Source of the DNA: Polynucleobacter rarus
GTDB lineage: Bacteria; Pseudomonadota; Gammaproteobacteria; Burkholderiales; Burkholderiaceae
NCBI RefSeq assembly: GCF_003072505.1
Contig: NZ_NTGB01000001.1
Span: forward strand, 2,669,622 to 2,733,621
Direction: 5' to 3'
Length of the DNA: 64,000 bases
The translations under genes and the position numbers were made by a program. Below the pieces are notes generated by a model that had not been told where the DNA came from, did not search any database, and worked only from the letters and a program-made list of their open reading frames with translations. The first letter of the stretch is position 1. Every line of letters begins with the position of its first letter. Below, piece after piece: positions 7,076 through 15,617 of the stretch.

Positions 7076-8164
7076 ATGACACAAACTACCAACGAACAGA
7101 CTAAAGACCCCCGTATTGAATCTGCTATTTCCCACTGGGCGCCACGCTTTGTTGCCAATGGGGTACCGATGACAGACTTTTTAGAAGTTACTGCAAGCTT
7201 GCAACATTGGGATAATTGGTGTCAAGCTTGGTCACAAAGAGCCGCTATCCATGAAGGTTTAGGGCATGAAGCATTTAATGATGGCTATGAATATTCAGCG
7301 AGCCAACATTGGACACGTGCGGCCGTATGTTATCACTTTGGAAAATTTTTATTTGTGAACGATTTGGAGCAAATGCGCCAGGCAAATATGAAAGCTGTAG
7401 AGTGTCGTAATTTAGCCCTACCGCATTTAAAGCCACCTGGGGAAAGAGTCGCTATTCCATACCAAGGTAAATTTTTATATGGCAATTTAAGAAAACCAGT
7501 AGGTGTCTCAAATCCACCGATTGTAGTGATGTGCATGGGGCTAGACTCAGCAAAAGAAGAAATGGACGATTATGAAAATCGTTTCTTAGTTCGTGGTTTA
7601 GCAACCCTAGCTTTTGATGGACCAGGTCAGGGAGAGGGTGAGTATGATTTTCCACTTTGTCCTGAGTTTGAAGAGCCGGTAGGGGCTGTATGTGATTATT
7701 TAGAAACTCGGTCAGACATTAATTTAAACAGTATAGGGATTTGGGGAGTTTCTTTGGGTGGTCATTTAGCTCCAAGAGCAGCTTGTTTTGAAAAAAGAAT
7801 TAAAGCCTGCGTAGCTCTATCGGGCGCATATCAACGCTCGGCAAATTTTGAGGGAAGACCGGTAATCAATGTTGAGGCATTTCGGGTTCGAACGAAAAGT
7901 GCCAATCTTGAAGAGGCGGGAAAAGTAGCATTACGAATGTCTTTAAAAGGGATTGCTAAAAATATTACATGTCCAATTTATATTGTTGCGGGGGATAAGG
8001 ATCGCTTAACCCCTGTAGAGCAAGCAAAGTTATTGGCGGAAGAAGTTTCAGGACCATGCAAACTATCGATCATTCCGGGCGGTAATCATGTGGTGAATAA
8101 TCTTTGGTATAAATATCGCGATCAAACAGCAGACTGGATGTCACGACAGTTATATGCTATCTAG
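7076..8164 (+). CDS. Alpha/beta hydrolase, FrsA/DUF1100-like
   Basis: A 362-residue cytoplasmic hydrolase with a helical N-terminal region (residues 1-130) before the catalytic core, like FrsA-type and 2,6-dihydropseudooxynicotine hydrolases. The nucleophile elbow is GVSLGG, preceded by FDGPGQGEGEYDFP. The acid is in VAGDKDRLTP and the His in GGNHVVNN. Such enzymes hydrolyse C-C or ester bonds in catabolic intermediates; the substrate cannot be named. It starts one base after the Bug receptor's stop, so the two are an operon. No signal peptide is seen. Confidence 0.85.
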   Translation: MTQTTNEQTKDPRIESAISHWAPRFVANGVPMTDFLEVTASLQHWDNWCQAWSQRAAIHEGLGHEAFNDGYEYSASQHWTRAAVCYHFGKFLFVNDLEQMRQANMKAVECRNLALPHLKPPGERVAIPYQGKFLYGNLRKPVGVSNPPIVVMCMGLDSAKEEMDDYENRFLVRGLATLAFDGPGQGEGEYDFPLCPEFEEPVGAVCDYLETRSDINLNSIGIWGVSLGGHLAPRAACFEKRIKACVALSGAYQRSANFEGRPVINVEAFRVRTKSANLEEAGKVALRMSLKGIAKNITCPIYIVAGDKDRLTPVEQAKLLAEEVSGPCKLSIIPGGNHVVNNLWYKYRDQTADWMSRQLYAI

Positions 8165-8335
8165 GATATTTGTTTCTTGAGAGAGTGAGTAATGTCCTGA
8201 GGGTTAAATACGCTTCAACAGGCTTAAGAAATATCTTTTTCAAGGGTAAAAAAAAAGTTATTGACAAATTGACAACAGATTTTCTTAAGTATTATCTGAA
8301 TGGAAGGAGTGTTTTTTAAAAGAATAAAGAAAGCT

Positions 8336-8737
8336 TTAGTTAGCCAGCATCTTAAAAAGTGGATGGTTGGCCGGGATTTCTAAATCTCTAACGGCTTCGA
8401 CCATTTCTGGAAAATATTCGACCGCCTTCTCTGATTCAGGAAATAACATAGACCACTTGGTAAAACTTCGGTGAATAATCGGTTCTTTAGATAAGAGTTG
8501 AATATCTGTATGTCTGGTATCCCGTTGAATCTTGCTCCAGATACGTTCGATGGCGTCTTCATCACCTTCAATAACTTGAGCAAATTGCTTATTTTTATAG
8601 ATCAATAAACCAGTAATATTGTATTTTTGATTATTAAGAAAGGAGTGGGCTAATAATCTCAGGTTCCCAAGTAAAGAAATTTCTACCGCCGTATTGCTGA
8701 TGTAGGATAAAGAAACTAATTGTGTATTTTTGTTCAT
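8336..8737 (-). CDS. BLUF-domain blue-light photoreceptor
   Basis: A 133-residue single-domain protein. BLUF domains bind FAD and sense blue light through a Tyr-Gln pair. Here the N-terminal TQLVSLSYIS supplies the Tyr, and NITGLLIYKNKQFAQVIEG supplies the Asn and Gln region, followed by RIWSKIQRDTRHTDIQLL. A longer frame begins at 8842, but its first 35 residues would be read through the antisense of a tRNA-Phe fragment, so ATG at 8737 is used. No output domain is present, so it probably acts on a partner protein. It may relate to the photolyase at 49242, another light-linked gene. Confidence 0.88.
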   Translation of the reverse strand: MNKNTQLVSLSYISNTAVEISLLGNLRLLAHSFLNNQKYNITGLLIYKNKQFAQVIEGDEDAIERIWSKIQRDTRHTDIQLLSKEPIIHRSFTKWSMLFPESEKAVEYFPEMVEAVRDLEIPANHPLFKMLAN

Positions 8738-8820
8738 TCTCCAATTAAACCATCTTAGGAATTTTTCAACATTAGATATTACCCTTAGTAGTTTCAACAG
8801 GTTAACCTCTTGAAGAAATC

Positions 8821-8841
8821 GTTTGATTCCCCCTCGAGCCA
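8821..8841 (+). repeat. tRNA-Phe 3' end, copy 5 (decayed)
   Basis: GTTTGATTCCCCCTCGAGCC followed by A parallels GTTCGATTCCGCCTCGGGCCA of copy 3 with four differences. Fifteen bases on is the hairpin GCCCACTTGTTGGGC that also follows copy 2, which supports a common origin despite the short match. Confidence 0.65.
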
Positions 8842-8856
8842 TAAAAAGTTACGATA

Positions 8857-8876
8857 GCCCACTTGTTGGGCAATTT
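8857..8876 (+). terminator. Hairpin terminator of tRNA type, second copy
   Basis: The same GCCCA/TGGGC stem with CTTGT loop as at 2521-2535, followed by AATTTTA. It is oriented for + transcription, but no + gene ends nearby, which fits a relic of a tRNA gene's terminator. It may also mark the end of the GNAT gene on the other strand. Confidence 0.5.
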
Positions 8877-9283
8877 TATTTCACGGTCTTCTTAAGAGTC
8901 CAGGCGCTTGGGTGCTGATCAAAACCAAGGGGTCTATAGTATTCGCTTGCCTTTGGGGCGGCTAATAAAACCAACCCACATTCTGGTCCGAGGCATGATT
9001 TAGTCTCCTCAATTAATCGCTTTCCAATGCCTCGCTTTTGGTATTGAATATCTACAGCTAAGTCAGATAGATAAGCAACATATGAAAAGTCTGTCAATAC
9101 TCTCGAAATACCAACTAACTTATCTACGTCCCATGCTGAAACAATCAGATTGGCATGCTTGTACATATCATCAACTACTTGCCGATTATGAATCGGGCGC
9201 CTTTCCCCAAGCGTCGATCTAATGTATAGATCTATAGCTTGATCAGTAGAGATTTTGGCTGTAGTGGAATAGGTAATGTTCAT
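8876..9283 (-). CDS. GNAT-family N-acetyltransferase
   Basis: A 135-residue protein of the acetyl-CoA-dependent N-acetyltransferase fold. The acetyl-CoA loop is QYQKRGIGKRL (about residues 81-91), following the beta-4 strand YLSDLAVD. The C-terminal part has the YYRPLGFDQHP pattern seen in small GNAT enzymes. The substrate is unknown. It is monocistronic, between a tRNA relic and a gene-free stretch. Confidence 0.85.
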   Translation of the reverse strand: MNITYSTTAKISTDQAIDLYIRSTLGERRPIHNRQVVDDMYKHANLIVSAWDVDKLVGISRVLTDFSYVAYLSDLAVDIQYQKRGIGKRLIEETKSCLGPECGLVLLAAPKASEYYRPLGFDQHPSAWTLKKTVK

Positions 9284-9705
9284 CGTTTTAATTGTAATAA
9301 GTTACTAGTCTATAGAAGCAACAAAATAAAGTAAATTTAGGGGGCGGTATCTTGAATCTTAGTTTAATTCCGCCTTAAGGTTGCTAAGAACCACCAAACC
9401 CACCTACTAACGGTTTCTATTTCCTGCTTACTATTAAAGTATGAAAAGGTATGTTTACATTGGATTAGAGTTGCTTACCTAGTCAAAAATAGCAATAACT
9501 AAAGGGAAGTTAAGGGTTTTCTTCTTTCGATTCATCGAGATGCCTTTCTGGAAGTAGACTGTTTGCTTCCACACTGCTGATATTTAGAGTTTATTGCCAA
9601 GGTAATTACGGATTGAATTGAATTGAAGAGTTGCATATACTCAAGCATTGTAAATAACCGATTTGTTCCAAAAAATCAGTGGAAAAATCTTTCATAGGGC
9701 GAGAT
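9284..9705. other. Intergenic region, no gene seen
   Basis: About 420 bases without a convincing open frame. GTTTAATTCCGCC at 9362-9374 may be the remnant of another tRNA-Phe T arm, but the match is too short to call. Nothing else stands out. Confidence 0.5.
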
Positions 9706-10821
9706 ATGCAATTAAAAAAAATGAATCGTTTATGGATCTATTCACTGATTCTCCTCTTATCGTCCTGTACCAGTTTGCCTGATCAACCAGTTCGGGGCAG
9801 AAGTTTCTTTTATGTCGGTGGCAGCTATGTCGGCAGTCCCGATAAACAGATCATGCAAGGACAAATGTATGTCGAAAAACTGCAGCCCCAGCAAGTCAAG
9901 CAACCATACCCATTAGTATTGATTCACGGCGCAGCTCAAACTGCTACCAACTGGATGATGACACCCGATGGTCGAAAGGGGTGGGCTGAGCATTTTTTAG
10001 ACTTGGGCTATGTGGTCTACATGGTAGACCAACCAGCGCGGGGCCGCTCGGCGTGGCATCCTGATGTGAATGGCAAATTGCGCATGTACACCGCGCCGCA
10101 AATTGAGCAACTGTTTACCGCATCAGCTACTCTGGGAAATTGGCCACAAGCTAAACTTCACACGCAGTGGCCCGGCTCGGGTAAGCGAGGAGATGCAACC
10201 TTCGATGCATTTTATGCCACACAGGTTGAGTCATTGCTGAGTGATGTTGAAACGCAGACCTTGAATCAAGCTGCAGGCGCTGCATTGCTAGATAAAATCG
10301 GCCCAGCCATTTTGTTAACGCATTCGCAGTCTGGCCCATTGGGCTGGGTCATTGCTGAGGCTAGACCGCAAAAGGTCAAAGGTATTGTGTCCATCGAGCC
10401 ATCAGGACCGCCTTTTCATAATAATGCACCCGGCATGCCCAAGGCGCGTACTTGGGGAGTTGCTGATATTGCTCTTACCTATGATCCATTAGTAACAGCA
10501 CCTGAGCAAATCAAAACACAAGTACAAGCGTCACCAGATGGTCAGGACTTGATTGCCTGTACTTTACAAGCTGAACCGCCACGGCAGTTAGTGAACTTCC
10601 GACAATTTCCAATTTTGGTAACGGTTTCAGAGAGTTCATACCATGCTCCTTACGATCATTGCACTGCGGCATATTTAAAACAAGCAGGTGCGACAGTTGA
10701 TTTCATAAGGTTGCCAGATAAAGGTATTCGGGGCAACGGACATATGGTGATGATTGAAAAAAATAATTTAGAAATTGCTGATTTTTTACATCAATGGATA
10801 ATTAGTAAGATTAGTAAATGA
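9706..10821 (+). CDS. Lipoprotein alpha/beta hydrolase
   Basis: A 371-residue exported hydrolase. The N-terminus is a lipoprotein signal: basic residues, a hydrophobic stretch and the lipobox LLSSC. The fold signs are LVLIHGAAQTATNW (oxyanion region), DQPARGRS, the nucleophile elbow LLTHSQSGPLG and a C-terminal GNGHMVMIEKNN that supplies the His. It resembles the esterase-like hydrolases of fungi and bacteria that act on esters outside the cytoplasm. ATG at 9706 is preferred to the upstream GTG because the signal peptide follows directly. The next small gene overlaps by ATGA. Confidence 0.83.
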   Translation: MQLKKMNRLWIYSLILLLSSCTSLPDQPVRGRSFFYVGGSYVGSPDKQIMQGQMYVEKLQPQQVKQPYPLVLIHGAAQTATNWMMTPDGRKGWAEHFLDLGYVVYMVDQPARGRSAWHPDVNGKLRMYTAPQIEQLFTASATLGNWPQAKLHTQWPGSGKRGDATFDAFYATQVESLLSDVETQTLNQAAGAALLDKIGPAILLTHSQSGPLGWVIAEARPQKVKGIVSIEPSGPPFHNNAPGMPKARTWGVADIALTYDPLVTAPEQIKTQVQASPDGQDLIACTLQAEPPRQLVNFRQFPILVTVSESSYHAPYDHCTAAYLKQAGATVDFIRLPDKGIRGNGHMVMIEKNNLEIADFLHQWIISKISK

Positions 10822-11024
10822 GTGAGCAAAACATTACTGCTTCGCTTTGGGGCGCCGTAATTGGTTGGGCGTTTATGGGTTTGTTTGGAATACCTTTAGC
10901 CGTTTATTTTGATTTACTACAGGGCTGGCGTTGGCTATCTTATCTAATCGTGCGGAAAACCTCGCTGTTCTGGGCGAGGATGAATAGCACGGACAATTTG
11001 AACTTATCACAGTTCCACGCCTGA
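10818..11024 (+). CDS. Small possible membrane protein, unknown
   Basis: A 68-codon frame overlapping the hydrolase stop by ATGA, which suggests translational coupling. Residues 9-30 (LWGAVIGWAFMGLFGIPLAV) could form one membrane helix; the C-terminal third is polar and has no family features. The base composition in the last third is more GC-rich than its neighbours. It may be a real small protein or a chance extension. Confidence 0.35.
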   Translation: MSEQNITASLWGAVIGWAFMGLFGIPLAVYFDLLQGWRWLSYLIVRKTSLFWARMNSTDNLNLSQFHA

Positions 11025-11079
11025 TGTTATTTCAAGGTATTACTTATTTTAGTTTTTAACGCGAAAATTTTAAAAGACA

Positions 11080-12468
11080 TTACAGTTCAAAATGTGCCCT
11101 AATGCCAAAGATATTGACTGGACCTCGCGCCGAGTTATATGCAGGATTTGAAATACGTTGGTAATCAAGGGTTACATATAAATCCTTGTAAATTTTGGCA
11201 TTGTAATAGGTCTCAAAAATTTGTTCCGAACCATAACTTAATGCCCCATCACCAATAAAAGCAGTCAAACCTCCTTGTTGAAGATATTCAATCTGTGACG
11301 AAGAAATTCCATTCACAGCAAAGCCAATACCAAGTGTGTCATTAGGCCTAGACCAATATGAGCCTTTAATGCTTACTCCACCAGAGATTGATTGACTAAT
11401 ATCCAAAGTCTGGGTTTCAGTCGTGCCGGGGTTCCAACTAAACCGACCAAAGACACCAATATCATCATTAATCGCTTGTTCAACATTTAAGCCAACCCCC
11501 CATGATTTGGTGGCGGATTGACGAACATTCGTGATATCAGGAGTAGAGTTTGTTTGTTGTCCAAGTATTATCGCGTTTTGATAGCCAGCCATAAAGGCCT
11601 TTTGTTGATAAAAAAGACCTCTTATTGCCCCAGGTTGACCCCAAAGCAAATGGGAACGAGTTAACTCAATTTGATCACCATAGTTTTCAGTCAGAGAGTA
11701 ATCAAGCTCAGCGGTATTCGGCACAGTTGGCAATGCCAGTCGAGCAAATTTTAAAATATAGTCATTGTGATACCACTCAACTACCGCACCATAGGTGTAT
11801 CCTTTAGTGTCAGCAGCATAACCATAAGCACCCATTGAGAAAATCGCAAAGTTTTGAAACTGAGTTCTTGGATCATGACTATAAATATTGTCATCAAAAA
11901 TATCCAAGGTTGAAAATTTTCCATAAGTAAAAACAAGTCGATTTTTGTCAATATTTCCAGCTAATTGATTCGCGTCACTCTCAACACTTTCTTTGCCACC
12001 ACCCAATCCAATAGTCTGACGAATGAAAGCTCGAGCGGTATAGTAAATTGGAGGAGCAAATGCACCTTTTTGTAATTCACCATTATAAAAACCACCTAAA
12101 CCAGTAAGTTGCCCACTAAAGGGAGTGCCTTCAAACATCTCCCCATTCCAATAAACCTCAGCACCTTCCCAAAGTCTTGTTCCCACAAATGCCGTAGCAC
12201 TTAAAGAGTAACTTTTTAAACCATCACCCTCAGATTTATTCAATAAACTGTTTTGCCCATAATAAGATGAACGAAAGTTATTTTTTTGTTGTGCGATATA
12301 AGTCGCTTGTCCGTGAAAGCTCCATTGCTCGGTATCACTTTCAATGGAAATTTCATCATCAACTGAAGACTCATCGTTAATGGACGATTGTGCTGATACT
12401 ATTTGAGGCTGCAAAGATATGACGCCAATTGACAAAAAAAGGAAAAGGCAAGCGAATTTGCTCACCAC
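11080..12468 (-). CDS. OprB-family porin, paralogue 2
   Basis: A 462-residue beta-barrel porin with signal peptide (cleavage near IVSAQ, residue 27) and mature start WSFHGQATYIAQQKNNF. Shared motifs with paralogue 1 include GGFYNGELQKG and YSHDPRTQFQNFAIFSMG, and the C-terminal strand is FGIRAHFEL. Unlike the other two copies, it is the last gene of a three-gene unit after a PstS-like protein and a small secreted protein; its start overlaps the latter's end by seven bases. This context suggests an anion or phosphorylated substrate, but that is inference. Confidence 0.88.
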   Translation of the reverse strand: MVSKFACLFLFLSIGVISLQPQIVSAQSSINDESSVDDEISIESDTEQWSFHGQATYIAQQKNNFRSSYYGQNSLLNKSEGDGLKSYSLSATAFVGTRLWEGAEVYWNGEMFEGTPFSGQLTGLGGFYNGELQKGAFAPPIYYTARAFIRQTIGLGGGKESVESDANQLAGNIDKNRLVFTYGKFSTLDIFDDNIYSHDPRTQFQNFAIFSMGAYGYAADTKGYTYGAVVEWYHNDYILKFARLALPTVPNTAELDYSLTENYGDQIELTRSHLLWGQPGAIRGLFYQQKAFMAGYQNAIILGQQTNSTPDITNVRQSATKSWGVGLNVEQAINDDIGVFGRFSWNPGTTETQTLDISQSISGGVSIKGSYWSRPNDTLGIGFAVNGISSSQIEYLQQGGLTAFIGDGALSYGSEQIFETYYNAKIYKDLYVTLDYQRISNPAYNSARGPVNIFGIRAHFEL

Positions 12469-12887
12469 TTTGAACTACCTACAACATTCAAGTTGACTTC
12501 GGGATAGCCTTCATCTACTTGCTTACAACGAATGACGATAGGAATCCATGAATCAAAAACATTAGAGGTATTAAGTAGAGCAAGGGCTTGTAATGAGATC
12601 ACTCTTGTGAGTTGTCCATTATTTTCATTCTCATTAAAGATAGCGCTGAGTGAAGTGCTATCTAACCAACGTAACTCTTTATAATCTAAAGATTTTTTAA
12701 CATAGCGGGAGGTAGCCGTCATGCAGGCAACAATTTCAGGTCGCTCACCTTGAATAATGAGACTCTTAAAATCCTTAGAGACACGAAAGGTTGTTGGTGT
12801 TCCGCCGGACCAAACAATTTGACTAAAAATGGTTAAGCAGGTGAATAGACTTAATGTTATTAGGCGCAGAGATTTTTTCTTGGTCAT
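12462..12887 (-). CDS. Secreted protein of unknown function
   Basis: A 141-residue protein with a signal peptide (basic MTKKKSLR, hydrophobic stretch, cleavage near IVWSGG). The mature part has two Cys residues (IVACMTATSRYVKK and VIRCKQVDEG), possibly a disulfide, and a beta-rich C-terminus. No family is recognised. Overlaps with both neighbours (four bases upstream, seven downstream) show translational coupling with the PstS-like protein and the porin, so it probably works with them in the periplasm. Confidence 0.75.
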   Translation of the reverse strand: MTKKKSLRLITLSLFTCLTIFSQIVWSGGTPTTFRVSKDFKSLIIQGERPEIVACMTATSRYVKKSLDYKELRWLDSTSLSAIFNENENNGQLTRVISLQALALLNTSNVFDSWIPIVIRCKQVDEGYPEVNLNVVGSSKW

Positions 12888-13933
12888 TTGAGCACCGGAT
12901 TACCTTTGGAATCTGTAAGTACTTTCCATGAGCTCTTGATTCTCCTTAGTAAAGTCGGATCTGAAATACTGATATAGCCACCATCAATACTCTTGCTACT
13001 TGAAAAAATCCAATCAAAAAAATCTAAAGTTTTTATGATCTCTAAACGATCGTTATTCGTGCGATGAATAAGCACATATGAAATGGCTACAATTGGCCAG
13101 CTATTGGAGCCCGGTAAATTAGTTAGGGATTCATAGTAGCTAGGCCGCTTCCATGATGCTTGATTAAATGCTCGTCTAAAAGAATCAATGTTCGGGATGA
13201 CAAAATCACCATCTTTATTTTGAAGGCTGACAGTGGTGAGTTTGAATCGCTCCGCATAAAGATATTCAACATAGCCGATGGCCCCTTCTAATTCAAATAC
13301 TTTTTTGGCGATGCCCTCATTCCCAATTTGCCCCTCTCCAACTGGCCAACGTAAATAAGAGCCCATCCCTAGAGATTTTTGCCAGTCATCACTAACTTTA
13401 GATAAATAGCCTGAAAATGTGAAGGTGGTTCCAGAACCATCTTTGCGATGTATGACATGAATCGGTAAATGTGTCAGCAAAAGAGAGGGATTAAGACTTT
13501 GAATACGAGAGTCATCCCAAAAAGTGATTTTGCCTAAATAAATATCTGCCAACACCTTTCCAGTTAACTTGAATTCACCCGCTCGAACATTTGGCAGGTT
13601 GATAACGGGAGTAATACCACCGGCAACTAAAGGAAACTGGAGTAAGTCATCCTGAGATAGTTCTGACTTAGTTAGTCCAATGTCCGTTACGGCAAAGTCT
13701 ACAGTCCTTGCCGTAACGCGTTTGATGCCCTCTGCGGATCCTAGTCCTAAATAGCTAACTTTGACAGAATGATTCTCTTCATATCCAGAAATCCATTGCT
13801 TCAAAATAGGCAAAGGAAAGGTTGCTCCAGCACCACTTATTTCTGTAGCAGCATAGGTGTACTGACAAATCATCATTGAAAAGAAGAGTACGGCAGCAAA
13901 GGAGCTTTGTATATTAATCATGGGCAAAATCAC
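12884..13933 (-). CDS. PstS-like phosphate-type periplasmic binding protein, orphan
   Basis: A 349-residue protein with signal peptide and the PstS signature ISGAGATFPLPILKQWISGY at the mature start. It also has YLGLGSAEGIKRV, DFAVTDIGL and the phosphate-loop segment HRKDGSGTTFTFSGYLSKV. Family members bind phosphate tightly for PstCAB import. No pstC, pstA, pstB or phoU is nearby; instead it leads an operon with a small secreted protein and an OprB porin. Orphan PstS-like proteins have roles beyond transport, so the ligand is left open. ATG at 13921 is an alternative start. Confidence 0.85.
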   Translation of the reverse strand: MILPMINIQSSFAAVLFFSMMICQYTYAATEISGAGATFPLPILKQWISGYEENHSVKVSYLGLGSAEGIKRVTARTVDFAVTDIGLTKSELSQDDLLQFPLVAGGITPVINLPNVRAGEFKLTGKVLADIYLGKITFWDDSRIQSLNPSLLLTHLPIHVIHRKDGSGTTFTFSGYLSKVSDDWQKSLGMGSYLRWPVGEGQIGNEGIAKKVFELEGAIGYVEYLYAERFKLTTVSLQNKDGDFVIPNIDSFRRAFNQASWKRPSYYESLTNLPGSNSWPIVAISYVLIHRTNNDRLEIIKTLDFFDWIFSSSKSIDGGYISISDPTLLRRIKSSWKVLTDSKGNPVLK

Positions 13934-14262
13934 GATAATTTTATATAGTAAGCCAAGGTTATGACTTTTTGATGAATCAAGGGCTGATTAATAGAGCCCT
14001 CTTGATCGTGTCCTCAACACCTTGTGTCGGTGTTTCGATTCCAACTTAGGTAAAAAATAAAAGCTCACTCGTCAGGCTATTTTCATTTGTTCTTATGTTT
14101 GTTATCAGACAGACGCACCTTATTTTTAGAAATAGAGTCAAACATTGATAGTTCGGCGTTGGGCAGATGAGGTTTGGTGAACCATCTTCCAAGAATATTG
14201 CAGATTCTATAAGTGCATTTGAGTAAGCGAATAATTGAGATCATTAAATAAGGACGACATCT
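13934..14262. other. Divergent intergenic region before cioA
   Basis: Lies between the PstS-like gene and cioA, which point away from each other. Apart from tRNA fragment 6 and its hairpin relic, no gene is supported. No clear FNR or Fur site is visible near either start. Confidence 0.5.
14019..14042 (+). repeat. tRNA-Phe 3' end, copy 6 (decayed)
   Basis: ACCTTGTGTCGGTGTTTCGA followed by TTCC matches the variable loop and T arm of copies 1 and 3 with one or two changes. After it the acceptor strand is lost, but AGCTCACTCGTCAGGCT (14062-14078), followed by ATTTTC, resembles the GCCCACTTGTTGGGC hairpin in position and form. Confidence 0.65.
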
Positions 14263-15615
14263 ATGGTGGATACGCTTATTCTGAGCAGAATTCAATTTGC
14301 CACGAATATGACTTTTCATATTCTTTTTCCAACGATATCCATTGCTTTAGGATGGGTACTTTACTATTTCAAAATTAAATACAATAAAACTGGCAACTCA
14401 ATATGGAATGAGGCCTATCAATTCTGGGTCAAGATATTTGCTTTAACCTTTGCCCTTGGTGTAGTGAGCGGTATTACGATGAGTTTCCAGTTTGGTACCA
14501 ATTGGCCTGGATATATGGAGACGGTTGGGAATATCGCAGGACCATTGCTAGGATATGAGGTTTTATCAGCATTCTTCCTTGAGGCAACTTTTTTAGGAAT
14601 TATGTTATTTGGTGCTAAGCGCGTATCCCAAAAAGTTCACACTGTTGCTACTTTTCTAGTTGCTTTTGGTACCTCATTGTCTGCATTTTGGATCATTGCT
14701 TTGGACTCTTGGATGCAAACACCACAGGGGTTTGAAATGATTAACGGGCAAGCACATGCAACCAATTGGTTTGAGATTGTCTTTAATCCCTCCATGCCAT
14801 ATCGACTCCTGCATATGATGACAGCATCATTTTTGACGGTCACTTTTTTAATTGCAGGTATCTCAGCATATCGCTATTTGAGAGGTATTAACCTTACCGG
14901 TAACCAAACACTGATAAAGTTAACAATGGCTGTTGCAATCGTCTTAGCACCATTACAAATTGTGCTTGGTGATTTACATGGCCTAAATACCTTGGAGTAT
15001 CAGCCAGTAAAAGTCGCAGCAATGGAAGGAATTTGGGAGACAACAAAAGGTGCCCCAGCTGTTTTATTTGCGCTACCCAACGAAAGTCTTAAAGCCAATC
15101 AATATGAAATTGCTATTCCAAAGTTGGCCTCCTTGTATTTGACCCATTCATGGGATGGAGAGGTAAAGGGTTTGGACGCTTTCCCAGATACAAAACCACC
15201 TGTAAAGCCTGTATTTTTTGCTTTTCGCATTATGGTGGGTATAGGGATATTGATGCTCATCACTGCGGGCGTAGGTTTTTATCTCACAAGAAAAAGCAAA
15301 GAGCTACCGAAATGGTTTTTAAAAACTCTAAATGTGATGACTTTTTCTGGTTGGCTAGGAGTCATCGCTGGTTGGTATGTGACCGAGATAGGACGACAAC
15401 CTTACCTTGTTACTGGAGTACTAAAAACAGCTGATGCAGTTACTAAAGTTCCCGCTAATATGGTTTTGGGAACACTGATAATGTACTTAATACTTTATTT
15501 AGGACTCATCACCTCTTACATTTGGGTTGTTTTTTATTTGGCAAGACAAACCAGTACTGACCAGTTTGTTGGTATAGAAAAAACCGGCTTGATTAATAGC
15601 ATTGCGGGAGCATAA
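14263..15615 (+). CDS. cioA: Cytochrome bd-type quinol oxidase subunit I, CIO type
   Basis: Catalytic subunit of a bd-type terminal oxidase, which oxidises quinol and reduces oxygen to water in the inner membrane. The N-terminus LSRIQFATNMTFHILFPTIS carries the b595 His. GTNWPGYMETVGNIAGPLLGYE, RLLHMMTASFLTV (a haem His) and GWYVTEIGRQPYLVTGVLKT are family signatures. At 450 residues it lacks the long Q-loop insertion of E. coli CydA, which marks the short-loop, cyanide-insensitive group. cioB follows after two bases. Confidence 0.92.
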   Translation: MVDTLILSRIQFATNMTFHILFPTISIALGWVLYYFKIKYNKTGNSIWNEAYQFWVKIFALTFALGVVSGITMSFQFGTNWPGYMETVGNIAGPLLGYEVLSAFFLEATFLGIMLFGAKRVSQKVHTVATFLVAFGTSLSAFWIIALDSWMQTPQGFEMINGQAHATNWFEIVFNPSMPYRLLHMMTASFLTVTFLIAGISAYRYLRGINLTGNQTLIKLTMAVAIVLAPLQIVLGDLHGLNTLEYQPVKVAAMEGIWETTKGAPAVLFALPNESLKANQYEIAIPKLASLYLTHSWDGEVKGLDAFPDTKPPVKPVFFAFRIMVGIGILMLITAGVGFYLTRKSKELPKWFLKTLNVMTFSGWLGVIAGWYVTEIGRQPYLVTGVLKTADAVTKVPANMVLGTLIMYLILYLGLITSYIWVVFYLARQTSTDQFVGIEKTGLINSIAGA

Positions 15616-15617
15616 AA

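Noticed and set aside
8738..8842. N-terminal extension of the BLUF protein
   Set aside because: The extra 35 residues come from antisense of a tRNA relic; the BLUF fold begins at the ATG at 8737.
9345..9400. Possible seventh tRNA-Phe fragment
   Set aside because: Only GTTTAATTCCGCC matches the T arm; flanks and acceptor are not recognisable.
14083..14319. 78-codon minus-strand frame before cioA
   Set aside because: Runs antisense into the cioA start, is read through a tRNA relic, and has no family features.
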